Assembly (NCBI RefSeq): GCF_000003815.2 | Contig: NC_049992.1 | Span: 9,572,311-9,636,310, forward strand | Source: Branchiostoma floridae | Lineage: Eukaryota > Chordata > Leptocardii > Amphioxiformes > Branchiostomatidae | DNA: 64,000 bases | Direction of reading: 5' to 3' | Part shown: in pieces, positions 57,501-64,000 of the stretch | Layout: every line of letters starts with the position of its first letter | Position numbering within the stretch: position 1 is the first letter of the stretch | Program-made: the position numbers and the translations under genes | The notes under the pieces: generated by a model | Database searches by the model: none | The model's input: only the letters and a program-made list of their open reading frames with translations | What the model was told of the DNA's origin: nothing

Positions 57501-59016
57501 GCGCATTTTCATCGACATCTTCTAGATCCACGTCTTCGTAGTTACTATCAATTTGTTCGTTCATACCGTCCTCTTGTAGACATTCTTTTTCTTCCTTGGC
57601 TTCTTCGTCATCTTTGGTTTCTTCTGCTTTTGTTTCCTGTTGTTCAGCTTCTGTTCCTTCTTTTTCTTTGGCTTCTCTTTGTTCGGCTTCTTCTTCTTCC
57701 TCTCGGCTTGCTTGTTCCTTTTCTTTCTTCATCATAACAGAATTGCGAGGAGGGAGTTCGGGGGCGACACGTTTTAAGCCAGAGCCCACCTCCACTTTTA
57801 CCCCTCCCACAACTACGTGCATACAAGCCTCTCCTCCTTCCTTTCTGCCTGCTTGTTCCTTTTCATTCTCATCTACGGCAGGATGGCGAGGAGGGAGTTC
57901 AGGGGGCGCTTCATGTTTCAAACCGTGACCCAGCATCACGTTTATTCCGCCCAACTCTAGATCTATGTCCTCGTATTTGTGGACTTCGTGTTCTTCTTGC
58001 TTCCTGCCTGTTCGTTCTTCTTTTTCCTCCTTCATGGCGGAATGACGGTGAGGGTGTTCAGGGGGTGCTGTAGGTTTCAAACCGTAACCGTAACCGTAAC
58101 CGTAACCCAGCATCATATCGATATCCTTTCCACACAACTCTGAATCTATGTCAGGATCCTCATATTTATGGCCCTCGTCTTCTTCTTTCTTTCTGCCTGC
58201 TTGTTTCTTTTCTTTCTCCTCCATGACAGGATGGCGAGGAGGGAGTTCAGGGGGCGCTTCATGTTTCAGACCGTGACCCAGCATCACGTTTATTCTGCCC
58301 AACTCTAGATCTATGTCCTCGTATTTGTGGACATCGTGTTCTTCTTGCTTCCTGCCTGCTCGTTTCTTTACTTTCTTCTCCATGGTGGGATGACGAAGAG
58401 GAAGGTCAGGGGGCGCTGCATGTTTCAAACCAGCGCCCAGAACCACGTTTCCACCTCCATACACTAGATCCACATCCTCGTAGGTATGGTGCTCTTCTTC
58501 CTTCGATATGTTTGCTTGTTCCCTTTCCTTCTCCTTCTCTAGCATAGCAGAATTGCGAGGAGGGAGGTCGGGGGCGACACGTTTTAAGCCAGAGCCCACC
58601 TCCACTCTTACCCCTCCCACATCTACGTGCATACAAGCCTCTCCTCCTTCCTTTCTATCTGCTTGTTCCTTTTCTTTCTGGTCCATGACAGGATGGCGAG
58701 GAGGGAGTACAGGGGGCGCTTCGTGTTTCAAACCGTGACCCAGCATCACATCTATTCCACAATTTCCACCCAACTCTAGATCTATCCCCTCGTAATTATA
58801 GCCAGAGTCGCCCTTTTCTTGCTTTCTGTGAGCTCGTTCTTTTTCTTCCTCCATCATTGTGGAATGACGAGGAGGGAGGATAGGGGGCGCTGCATGTTTC
58901 AAACCCGAGCCCAGAACCACGTTTCTACAGCCATACACTTGATCCACGTCCTCATAATTATGGTCCGCTTGTTCGTACACGCGCTCCGGAGACGGTTCTG
59001 TGTTGTTAAATGCCAT
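37752..59016 (-). CDS. Type II membrane lectin: repeat tail, TM, EGF, SUEL, EGF, CTLD, WSC-like, CTLD
   Basis: Exons joined by splice site and phase give 4,923 nt (1,640 aa with the 45-nt mini-exon, 1,625 without). Order: tail exon 59016-57324; TM 56854-56715; stalk 55462-55252; seven EGF exons (53831-53721, 53593-53483, 53350-53240, 53055-52945, 52761-52651, 52543-52433, 52252-52142); mini-exon 51797-51753; SUEL 50092-49811; EGF exons 46983-46873, 46485-46375, 46227-46117, 45980-45870, 45679-45569, 45288-45178; CTLD1 44508-44303 and 43975-43783; WSC-like 43109-42813; CTLD2 40467-40288, 39271-39105, 37817-37752. There is no signal peptide, one hydrophobic helix near residues 579-603, and basic residues on its N-terminal side, so the tail should be cytoplasmic and the lectins extracellular. 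Likely a surface glycan receptor; ligand, signalling and transcript structure are inference. It could also be two adjacent genes if an unseen promoter splits the EGF array. Confidence 0.75.
38310..38444. repeat. Near-perfect 135-bp hairpin
   Basis: The left arm GTTGAACTGTTCTAGCCTGG is mirrored by CCAGGCTAGAACTGTTCAAC. The inner arms GGGGCTCCTTACACTCGCTA and TAGCGAGTGTAAGGAGCCCC are exact, with a loop of only a few T and G. A fold-back element in the last intron of the lectin gene. Confidence 0.85.
39565..39835. mobile_element. Diverged MITE related to 9223-9392
   Basis: The left arm GAATAGTATCAAAGCTGGCA and right arm TGCCAGCTTTGATACTATCT are inverted repeats, and both continue into GTGTAG..CCAAGGAGT and its complement. 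The right end CTGGAGATTAAGG matches the family terminus. Confidence 0.7.
40587..40825. mobile_element. MITE with about 56-bp terminal inverted repeats
   Basis: The left end ACCAGACTCCTTAGAG and the right end CTCTAAGGAGTCTGGT are exact inverted repeats. The arms stay complementary through GGACTTGCTACCGATC and GATCGGTAGCAAGTCC. It is 239 bp, GC-richer than its surroundings and noncoding. Confidence 0.85.
40872..40935. repeat. CA dinucleotide microsatellite
   Basis: About thirty CA units in the intron between the WSC-like exon and CTLD2. Confidence 0.95.
41150..42760. repeat. Intronic segmental duplication and G-rich tracts
   Basis: Sequence at 41160-41280 (AGAATATGTTTTACCGGATA, AAAGTACGTCTCCCAGCCAT) recurs diverged at 42610-42760 (CAATATGTTTTATCGAAGAA, AAAGTACGTATCCCAGCCAT). 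GGTCCGCGACTTTCAACGTT at 41331 recurs near 42406. Within the first copy CTTGCAGTCTTCGGAACGGG occurs at 41283 and again at 41449, each followed by T and G runs. No exon lies here. Confidence 0.7.
41945..42020 (-). repeat. tRNA-like sequence (possible SINE head)
   Basis: Minus strand has GACGTAGTTGACTAGTGATT as a weak A box and AGAGTTCGAACCTG as a B box about 40 bases later. The acceptor stem does not pair. Confidence 0.3.
42813..43109 (-). CDS. Lectin gene, WSC-like domain exon
   Basis: One 297-nt exon, acceptor CCCATACAG|GA and donor ACAG|GTCAGA, phase 1-1. Encodes [20 protein letters not shown] then [36 protein letters not shown] and a final MAIEVYQIT. The GCW..D start, the central C-Y-Q-V, the GG.C.GS step and the closing VY are characteristic of WSC-like carbohydrate-binding modules; I know similar sequences mainly from amphioxus and other marine invertebrate proteins. 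Carbohydrate binding is inferred. Confidence 0.8.
43783..44508 (-). CDS. Lectin gene, first C-type lectin domain (two exons)
   Basis: Exons 44508-44303 (phase 1 to 0) and 43975-43783 (phase 0 to 1) give one 133-residue domain. Motifs: [62 protein letters not shown] and FVCQI. EPN is the mannose-type calcium-site triplet, and WDD stands where WND is usual; Asp can serve the same role, so calcium-dependent glycan binding is plausible. The domain lacks the N-terminal CxxGW..CY pair, so it is the short, four-cysteine form with one extra Cys. Confidence 0.9.
45178..45288 (-). CDS. Lectin gene, diverged EGF exon before CTLD1
   Basis: 111 nt, phase 1-1, acceptor TTTAACAG|TC and donor CGGG|GTGAGT. 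Reads [20 protein letters not shown] then [14 protein letters not shown]. It keeps all six EGF cysteines but lacks the DIDE calcium-binding lead and is the most diverged copy, so it may be the oldest module, fixed next to the lectin domain. Confidence 0.85.
45430..45482 (-). pseudogene. EGF exon fragment
   Basis: The C-terminal third of an EGF exon ([13 protein letters not shown]) with a 1-nt change of frame and a GTTAATC donor. The first two thirds are absent. Confidence 0.6.
45569..46983 (-). CDS. Lectin gene, second EGF cluster (five intact exons)
   Basis: Exons 46983-46873, 46485-46375, 46227-46117, 45980-45870 and 45679-45569 are each 111 nt, phase 1-1, with CAG acceptors and GTGAG, GTAAC or GTAGC donors. 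They encode EGF modules like those of the first cluster, with more variation ([28 protein letters not shown]; one donor-side HG end). A sixth copy at 46765-46659 is damaged and listed separately. Confidence 0.85.
46659..46765 (-). pseudogene. Inactivated EGF exon
   Basis: It aligns fully with its neighbours but has a 3-nt deletion removing Cys-Val codons, a 1-nt deletion after GGCGGGTAT that shifts the frame, and CACGG in place of the CACAG acceptor. Three independent lesions make splicing or use unlikely. The donor remains intact. Confidence 0.75.
47418..48434 (-). mobile_element. 5'-truncated CR1/Jockey-like LINE with poly(A) tail
   Basis: A 236-codon open frame (48370-47660) is the C-terminal part of a non-LTR retrotransposon reverse transcriptase. 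It carries [20 protein letters not shown], a SITAWNNL element, [15 protein letters not shown], and the cysteine/histidine tail [17 protein letters not shown] typical of CR1/L2/Jockey proteins. The 3' end has AATAAA at 47442-47437 and then a run of about 18 A on the minus strand. TTGAGCTT occurs on both sides (47412-47419 and 48435-48442), a possible 8-bp target duplication. The polymerase catalytic part is absent, so it is a dead insertion in an intron of the lectin gene. The intact remaining frame suggests it is recent. Confidence 0.85.
48448..48511. repeat. GT dinucleotide microsatellite
   Basis: About thirty GT units following TTTGTTTG, adjoining the 5' side of the LINE fragment. Confidence 0.95.
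48780..49510. repeat. Tandem repeat, about 265-bp unit, three copies
   Basis: The block AGCTAATTTGCA..ATGAGGAAA..TCCACTGCAT..GATAGGACTTTCAAACTTG starts near 48787, 49060 and 49315. Copies share CGTGTTGACGGATCGTCATG and TGAAGCCTTACGTAACGAAA in the spacer. Each copy has several TTTGCAT/ATGCAAA octamers. Upstream, 48535-48610 matches 50200-50270 (GGGGTCGGCAAAACGAAGGT), so this is part of a larger dispersed repeat. Confidence 0.8.
49811..50092 (-). CDS. Lectin gene, SUEL (galactose-binding lectin) domain exon
   Basis: A single exon between acceptor ATGTTGCAG|GA and donor GACG|GTAAAT, phase 1 on both sides, encoding a complete 93-residue domain. Diagnostic residues are [14 protein letters not shown] at the start, ALYGR in the middle, paired cysteines ([13 protein letters not shown]), and [16 protein letters not shown] at the end. 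This is the pattern of the sea-urchin-egg lectin/rhamnose-binding family, also found in latrophilins. Members bind galactose or rhamnose, and that specificity is inferred here. It divides the two EGF clusters. Confidence 0.92.
50940..51180. repeat. Tandem duplication, about 120-bp unit
   Basis: Two adjacent copies share GACTGTCCAGTTATCTAGGA, CTTGCATGACCCAAATTCCT and CTTCTCACATTGCAAACATG with only a few substitutions. Intronic, noncoding. Confidence 0.85.
51465..51725 (-). pseudogene. Two decayed EGF exons
   Basis: One copy (51645 to about 51725) keeps the C-terminal half ([20 protein letters not shown]) and a GTGAG donor but has lost its 5' half and acceptor. The other (about 51465-51565) keeps scattered matches, including GACATTGATGAGTGTGCCAG, but has a stop and indels. 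Confidence 0.65.
51753..51797 (-). CDS. Lectin gene, possible 45-nt mini-exon from an internally deleted EGF
   Basis: An EGF exon whose middle 66 nt are deleted exactly in frame. Acceptor CACACAG|AC and donor G|GTGAGTT are intact, and it reads [16 protein letters not shown] with two cysteines. Phase 1-1 is preserved, so it could be included without frameshift. Whether it is ever spliced in is unknown; it cannot fold as an EGF. Confidence 0.4.
51954..52054 (-). pseudogene. Decayed EGF exon
   Basis: Recognisable from ACATCAATGAGTGTGTTGG to the TGTCAAGC end, but 10 nt shorter than its neighbours, so the frame is lost. It lacks the usual donor context (TTGAGC in place of GTGAGT). Probably not spliced. 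Confidence 0.7.
52142..53831 (-). CDS. Lectin gene, first EGF cluster (seven exons)
   Basis: Seven exons of exactly 111 nt, phase 1 on both sides: 53831-53721, 53593-53483, 53350-53240, 53055-52945, 52761-52651, 52543-52433 and 52252-52142. Each encodes one 37-residue EGF module of the pattern DI[D/N]ECxxNPC, [23 protein letters not shown]. Acceptors are CACAG|AC, or slight variants (ATAG|AC at 53831, CAG|AA at 53593); donors are G|GTGAGTT, with C|GTGAGTT at 53721. The leading D-I-D/N-E and the Y/F residue resemble calcium-binding EGF modules. Calcium binding is expected from the family, not shown. Exon-to-exon identity is very high, including flanking intron sequence, so the cluster grew by recent tandem duplication. 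Confidence 0.88.
54034..54061 (-). pseudogene. Truncated EGF exon remnant
   Basis: The last 28 bases of an EGF exon (..[10 protein letters not shown] equivalents in codons) with an intact GTGAGTTC donor. It then breaks off into AT-rich sequence 29 bases before the transposon terminus. The 5' portion and acceptor are gone. Confidence 0.75.
54090..55143. mobile_element. 1.05-kb DNA transposon with perfect terminal inverted repeats
   Basis: The two ends are exact 23-bp inverted repeats beginning ACGGGGGCCGCCCTAAGATG, flanked on both sides by TATA, a possible target-site duplication (the flank is AT-rich, so this is not decisive). A second copy of GCCCTAAGATGCCC lies just inside the left end. 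The interior has only short open frames, one with two CxxC pairs. A non-autonomous element is most likely. It sits in the intron between the stalk exon and the first EGF exon. Confidence 0.8.
55252..55462 (-). CDS. Lectin gene, exon 3: extracellular stalk
   Basis: Acceptor TTTGTAG|AAG and donor ACTG|GTATGT, phase 0 in and 1 out. A Ser/Thr-rich 70-residue segment with N-S-S and N-S-T sequons ([24 protein letters not shown]). No cysteine or named domain. The outgoing phase 1 fits every EGF exon. Confidence 0.75.
55978..56416. mobile_element. Inverted-repeat element with an AATCTCGAGATT-type repeat core
   Basis: The left end (TCATAATAACCTCCAGCGGG, then AGTCTTCACACTTC) and right end (GAGGTGTGAAGACCCACGGT, then AATTATGATA) are approximate inverted repeats and resemble the fold-back at 5400-5735. 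The core from about 56030 to 56375 is a run of diverged CTTGAGATTTT/CTCAAGATTGT units about 20 bp long, partly palindromic (CTCGAG). Confidence 0.6.
56575..56660 (-). repeat. tRNA-like sequence (possible SINE head)
   Basis: On the minus strand GACCTGGCGGTTAGATGG resembles an A box, and GGGTTCACCTCC about 40 bases on resembles a B box. No intact cloverleaf can be drawn by eye. It lies in the intron after the TM exon. Confidence 0.3.
56715..56854 (-). CDS. Lectin gene, exon 2: transmembrane segment
   Basis: Acceptor GCATTTTAG|AT and donor AGG|GTAAGC, phase 1 in and 0 out. Encodes LWGLMKSSK and then [20 protein letters not shown], a single strong helix. Lys residues lie on the N-terminal side, predicting type II orientation. 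Confidence 0.82.
57324..59016 (-). CDS. Lectin gene, exon 1: nine-repeat cytoplasmic tail
   Basis: ATG 59016 opens 564 codons with no intron. Nine repeats of roughly 50-65 residues each follow one plan: a Tyr motif (YEDV, YEGI, YEDI or YEDP), a short hydrophobic turn with LGxGLK, a proline motif (PP-x-LPPR[H/N]), then a Lys/Glu-rich spacer. Repeats 3 and 8 replace the Tyr motif with CMHV; repeats 6 and 9 have lost the proline motif. YED[V/I] fits YxxΦ sorting signals and SH2 ligands, and PxLPPR fits class II SH3 ligands. These are motif matches, not proof. An Ala/Glu/Lys-rich stretch precedes the last repeat. Donor AAAG|GTATGT, phase 1. Confidence 0.85.
58084..58108 (-). repeat. In-frame GGTTAC hexanucleotide expansion
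   Basis: Four GGTTAC units inside tail repeat 6 encode Gly-Tyr repeated four times. Other repeats have a single GH or GS at this place. Confidence 0.9.
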
Positions 59017-60235
59017 TTCTTCCTATATGTATTAGAAGAGACGCAAAATCTTAACCATGTTATGAAGAAAAAATCCTTTGGCCATGTATAATCAAAAAGT
59101 TACTTAATATTGATATTTTCGATGTTTGTACATAGCACGGTACGTGGTATTATGCCAATATGTTTTTGTCTAAGATCTAAAACAAGTGCATAATTTCAAC
59201 CCACTTAAGATTTTGCTTCCAATTCCAAGCGGCCAAATCTACAGGATAATGATGAGCAAAATCTTTCCATTTTGGTCAATTTCTAATTTTCTTTGGCCCG
59301 CTCAATGAACAATACCCTTCCAGACTGATTTATAGCTTATGCATATTAGTTAACATTGCATCAGATTTCTTATACATATGAGTTAGAATAACATCAGAAT
59401 TTTTATACATATGAGTTACACACAACATTGCATCAGAATTATTTTATATATGATATAACATTACATCAGAATTCTTACTCATAAGACTTCAATATGTCAG
59501 GTTTTGTCATGTTTTTTCTTTATTCGTTAATGCGCTTATTCTGAACCTTTAAGATGCACTCTCACTGCATTTGCGTCAAGCTTGCGTCACTACACTAAAC
59601 TGAACTCGAGATTAAATGCTAAAATGTTGTTATGTTATACGCAGAATGTTTATTCAAGGTATTACTAGACTCATTTTGAATTTCCGTAGACTGGGAGGAA
59701 TGAAGGATTGAAGCACAACTATTGTCAACTAAAAAAGGCTAATAATTCTGCAAAGTTCCGCTCTCTCTGTCTATGAAAAATGAACCTAATTATAGATTTT
59801 GACCAACACTGAGTCGGGCCGGGATCGGCTGGCGCGACTGCTGGGAACAAAAATTGTTACAACAGCAATTCCATCGTCCGACTCAGGTATTCGAATTTTC
59901 GACCGCGCCGCACTCGTCGTGTGCAGAGTATGTTCGAATTATTCAAAGCCTGTGTGATAAAACTTCGAAGCATGTGTGATATGTCTTTTTATCAACCGGT
60001 CTGAAACACCTGTATCGAACGTTATCGCGGCCCAGGATGAAACTACTACATCAAATGCATTGGCACATTGTCCTTGTCAGAAGCAAATAGAAAACAGAGT
60101 CCATGAGTGCGCTTTTTAACATTATGGAATCAGTGATAAATCGGTAATTCTTTCCAACCCAAATAATTTTACTTCCCATCATTAGCCTAGAGAGAAAGAC
60201 AAATCCCCTTTTCCCACAGGGTACGAGCCCATGCA

Positions 60236-60238
<3 letters not shown>

Positions 60239-60268
<30 letters not shown>
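60239..60268. repeat. GT dinucleotide microsatellite
   Basis: About fifteen GT units, followed by CGTCTGCGAGCGCGCGTGTG. Confidence 0.95.
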
Positions 60269-60272
<4 letters not shown>

Positions 60273-60416
60273 CTGCGAGCGCGCGTGTGTGAGAAATTTA
60301 TAACCAAGGCGACTGTACATACCTCAGCTCAGTTTCTTCCCATGTTGCCCAATGGAGTGTGTTCAGCCCCGACTCCTCAACAAACTGATGCAAATCGGCT
60401 CTGCCTGCTTGATATA

Positions 60417-60630
60417 TAGATAATTTATATTACAGAGAAAATATAGGCCTGTTTAAGGGCAAATAAACAGCTTGTTTTTTCAACAAAAACGGACTAATCA
60501 CGAAGCACGTGAAAAATGAATTCCCACCTACCCAGTGTAGTGCTTTCTAATTAGTCTGGTTTCGTGGAAAACAAGCTGTTTACTCGACCTTAAATGGGGT
60601 TATTTTCTCTGTAAAATGAATTATCAATAT
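60417..60630. mobile_element. MITE with about 75-bp terminal inverted repeats
   Basis: The left arm ATAATTTATATTACAGAGAA and right arm TTCTCTGTAAAATGAATTAT are inverted. They continue through AACAGCTTGTTTT and AAAACAAGCTGTT and end at ACGGACTAAT/ATTAGTCTGG. It is about 214 bp and noncoding. Confidence 0.8.
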
Positions 60631-62495
60631 CTTGCTTGCAGGGCCCATTTGCAACAGTTTGCTGAGTAATATTAAAATTGCAATATGCTATGTAAGCACT
60701 TAAATAAAAACGTGCAAGGAGAGATAGAATGACAGGCAATCTCTTATTCTCCTGGATTCCAGTCACTACTGTGACATGTACACTCGCTTTTGTAACATTT
60801 AGTCTTGCAACAATCTCACTTGTGTCTTCAACATGATAGGTATGTGTTACACATGCCGCTTATAACAAATTTACATTAATAACCGGGATGCTTGAAAAAA
60901 TCAACTTTAGTAATACATAACCTTGTACCAACCTACCTAATTTTACCTATCAATGGAGGGGGAGGGGGCTTGGACTTACGCTCTTAGAAAAAAAATTGTT
61001 CTGTTTTTTTGGTATGTATTTTACTTTCAATATATAAAATAAAAGTTATTGATCAGATTTGCATTTTTCTATTACTTTAAGTATTAAAATGATACAGTAT
61101 TATTTGAGAAACAGTCAACAGTAAGACAAAGGTAGCTTCCTGTGGTCAAACAGCGAATTAACCCCGAATTTTCATGAAGGAACTAAGATTATCGTTACTG
61201 CAACGATGTGTCCATCGTTCTAGTTTCTTTCTATACATGGAACAGAAGACATCTGTCTGTCAGATATAAGTGACTGTTTTATAAGGAAACAAAAAAATAG
61301 AAATGTATGCGTAAAATAATGCCTACGACTATTCTCATGTGTAGTTTGATGTCTTTCATATCATACTTTTCGTTCCAAACGCTGCCCGACCGGGCCCCGG
61401 TTTGGAAAAGTGACGTATGCCAAATACGTGCTGGGGTATTGTACTAAACATGCAGCTCTCCCAAACACAGAGTCGCCGATTTACGCCCCCAGCCGATAGG
61501 ACAAATGCACGCCCTCGAGAATCATGCCCAAGCGGGGATACACGGAATTTTACCGATATTTCTAATCAGAATGGTCTCTTCTACGACGGTGTCCTTACTT
61601 GCCTTTACATCCCAACAAAGTGAATTATTCATAAAACGCACTGGCGACTGCTTAATGTAAATTTGGAATACTTTCGGCGATGACAGTAACCCAGGTGTCC
61701 ACTCAAACTCAACAATTACTCAATCTTTTTCCAATGTGCTTAAATTGTAAATTGCTGTTTGATGTGTGTACACATGACAAACAAGAGCAGAGTATGCAAA
61801 CAGCGCAGTGTGGCCAAAATATGGTTCTTTGGCTATCTTATAATTCTAATATACGTATTTACGGTGAATGAGATGAATACCCAAAATCCCGTTTAGTACA
61901 GGTTGTATCGCCTATAATCGTCGATCGTGTCATTCTTTTTTGTTTCCAAGTGCGTTTCCCTCAAGATTCTGATGGAACGGTTGTCTGCACTCTCACGTTG
62001 TCTGCAGGGTTACATCATTTTTTCACCCACACCCTCTCTGCTAGGTATATCTAGCACTCTAGATCCGTGCCCTAGATAACAACTCAATACTTCTATGGCT
62101 ACGGCTTCAAAAAGGCTATGGAACTACCTTCAACTGATCAAGCTTCTTGTTCTGTGTACTAGTATGTGATACTGTTAAAATAAGTTATCAACTCGAGTGC
62201 AGTGCCGCATTGTCAATGTCTGTCTAAAACAAAACAAAAATCTGAGGCAGGGTATGCGGAGGAAAGGAAGTGAGCAAATTCATTTACATCTTGTCCACCC
62301 CATTCCAAAATGGACGAATCCATACTGACGTACTAAAAAAAACGTCATAAGTTCGAGCCATAGTATACTTTTGACTCGACTGGAGAGTGTGTCTAGTGGA
62401 AATTTATTGTATGCTTAGCTTATAGCTGGCCGTAACCAGTAAGCAAAATCTGTCAGCTAGTTCTGTGTTGATAGTAAATGATTTGGCAGATTATG

Positions 62496-62885
62496 CTAGA
62501 TGCTTCCGTCGCCAAGAAGTCCGCAAACTACTGAACAAGATAAGAAGTTGATAACGCCTGAGTGAACAAACGATGTTATCAGAATACGAGGCAATGTCCA
62601 CTGGATGCCATTTACATACAGCATAGCATTTGAAGATGATGTTGGTGAAAGAGTTCTCAAAACATTTGTGTTTTGCGATATTTTATACTTATTGAAGATC
62701 GGAACATCTTTTTTTGCACCGTGAACCTCTTTTCCTGCGGTGTGCCCTTCAAAGACTGACCGTGACATATACTGAGCTTCAGAGCGGTCATCGCGAACCA
62801 GTACCATTGTACATGTTGATGCACAGGTCAAAACAACGAGGAAAAGGTGAGGGTCACAGCAATTAAAAAGTGCAATTTCATGCAT
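62496..62885 (-). CDS. Possible small secreted protein or its remnant (129 codons)
   Basis: A single open frame with no recognised domain. Its early part (HLFLVVLTCASTCTMVLV) is hydrophobic. In the overlapping frame an ATG at about 62881 reads MKLHFLIAVTLTFSSLF, a textbook signal peptide, and then stops. A single frameshift would join the two, so this may be a broken or spliced secreted-peptide gene, or chance. No splice sites were confirmed. Confidence 0.2.
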   Translation of the reverse strand: MHEIALFNCCDPHLFLVVLTCASTCTMVLVRDDRSEAQYMSRSVFEGHTAGKEVHGAKKDVPIFNKYKISQNTNVLRTLSPTSSSNAMLYVNGIQWTLPRILITSFVHSGVINFLSCSVVCGLLGDGSI

Positions 62886-64000
62886 TTTACTATCATTATC
62901 AATACTCGGACTGGCAGTAAAAAATCATGCATACGTTTCTTTGTGAACTTCAAGTACTTTTTGATATCGTTATGGTGTCTGTCGTATGTGTGTTCAATTG
63001 CCATACTCTTTCCGAAATGCTCACTGCTAAAGAGATAATCCTAATGCTTTTTAAGGTCTATGGCATGATTCGGCTGTGTCAAACAACAGCAACGTCAAGT
63101 TCAAAACGCTAAAAGGGCCTAAAAATGCATACAAGACAAGACTGCTCCCGAATCTCTTTAGAGTTTTTTTTTTAAATTTATAATATGCCATACTTATAAA
63201 TACGGTAATATATCGCATTTATAAGGGAAATGGTCAAGTAGCAAAAACAAGGAAATTTATACCATGTGCACGTGCTACTCAGAACAACTTTTCTTCCCTT
63301 ACACACAAAAAATGCCGGTGCTCTTACTAATGGTTTCATTTAAGACATAATGTCACTAAAATGCATTGCAAATATTTGAAGAGCGAGGAAATCTTAAAGA
63401 GATGGAGGTTTTGTGATTCGCCTTTTTTGGTTGTTAAGTACTTCGTTGTTGCTCCAGATGTCTTTTCGCAGGACACAGGACGTTTATATTCCTTGTATAT
63501 ACTGTACAGTTTTCCAATTCTAGTCTGTTACCGTAGCTACAGTTTGCGCTTTTTGGCATGCAAATTGGCCCAATGTCGCAGCTTTTGACACTTTGAATAC
63601 CATGCAAAAATTCTACCATAATGTTCTATCAGATGCTAATACGTCATCTCTGGTCTTTAGAAATGAGGACATGTTTCATAACACTTCTCTCTATGTCAGG
63701 TTACTGATATAAATCTTGCAGTCTTAAATCTCGAACAACAGCAGGTCGCTTACACAATCAAGGCCGACCTAGCATGAAAGCAACCGACAAAACACAGGGA
63801 TTGACATCTAAATTAAAAGCATTGTATACCCCTTAAAGTGACAGGGCAAACAACGTTGTATAACTGACAAATTGGAGATAAAATATTACACGTATTCACC
63901 TGTGCTGAACCTCCATACGGCACGTTTCTATCGCTAAAACCGCGGAAGTTTTATGGCTGTCATTATGGTTAATAACATCGGAAACCAACACGCTACACAG

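Larger units (their letters stand above)
59017..64000. other. 5' flank of the lectin gene and intergenic DNA
   Basis: No gene I can support firmly. It should contain the lectin promoter, but I see no clear TATA or initiator. It holds a GT microsatellite at 60239-60268, a MITE at 60417-60630, and a weak small-protein candidate at 62496-62885. At 61349, GTCTTTCATATCAT and nearby bases resemble 40032-40090. Confidence 0.5.

Noticed and set aside
57474..58738. Plus-strand frames rich in Ser/Phe/Leu
   Set aside because: Antisense of the tail repeats; the minus strand has one 564-codon frame with a regular motif plan.
37752..59016. Reading the lectin locus as separate small EGF and lectin genes
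   Set aside because: Phase continuity across every junction, one TM start and one stop favour a single gene, though RNA evidence is lacking.

Overview
The window is 64 kb of animal nuclear DNA, most likely from a cephalochordate (amphioxus, Branchiostoma). The evidence is short exons with GT-AG introns, tandem EGF exons of uniform phase, sea-urchin-egg-type and C-type lectin domains next to a WSC-like domain of a kind I associate with amphioxus proteins, many small inverted-repeat elements, and a 100-N assembly gap (31414-31513). There are no prokaryotic operons, no CRISPR array and no rRNA. Species identity is an inference.

Layout. (1) 4259-4792 (+): the last two exons of a basic Ser/Lys-rich protein, function unknown. 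(2) 6851-8355 (-): a two-exon class A GPCR of 329 aa, with a broken copy of its first exon just upstream (8461-8652). (3) 10078-22343 (-): a ten-exon gene whose exon phases all agree, giving 1,031 aa with two PH domains, an acidic/Ser-rich linker and coiled coil. (4) 31514-34817 (-): a mitochondrial carrier (SLC25) gene, partly hidden by the gap and lacking at least one recognisable exon. (5) 37752-59016 (-): the most striking gene. Joining exons by splice site and phase gives an open frame of about 1,640 aa. From the N terminus it has a 564-aa cytoplasmic tail of nine repeats carrying YED[V/I] and P-x-L-P-P-R motifs, one transmembrane segment (type II), a glycosylatable stalk, seven EGF modules, a SUEL/galactose-binding lectin domain, six more EGF-like modules, a C-type lectin domain, a WSC-like domain, and a second C-type lectin domain ending the protein.

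The five genes are separate transcription units and I see no sign of joint regulation. The lectin gene looks like a cell-surface glycan receptor with a built-in intracellular docking tail. The EGF exons are interchangeable phase-1 cassettes, and among them lie at least six damaged copies, so the array appears to be in active birth and death.

The rest is intron and intergenic DNA rich in mobile elements: a CR1/Jockey-like LINE 3' end with AATAAA and a poly(A) tail (47418-48434), a 1.05-kb element with perfect terminal inverted repeats (54090-55143), several MITE or fold-back families (5.4, 9.2, 23.0, 25.8, 35.3, 38.3, 39.6, 40.6, 56.0 and 60.4 kb), tandem duplications and microsatellites. The flanks 1-4.2 kb and 59-64 kb and the 22.3-31.2 kb interval contain no gene I can support.
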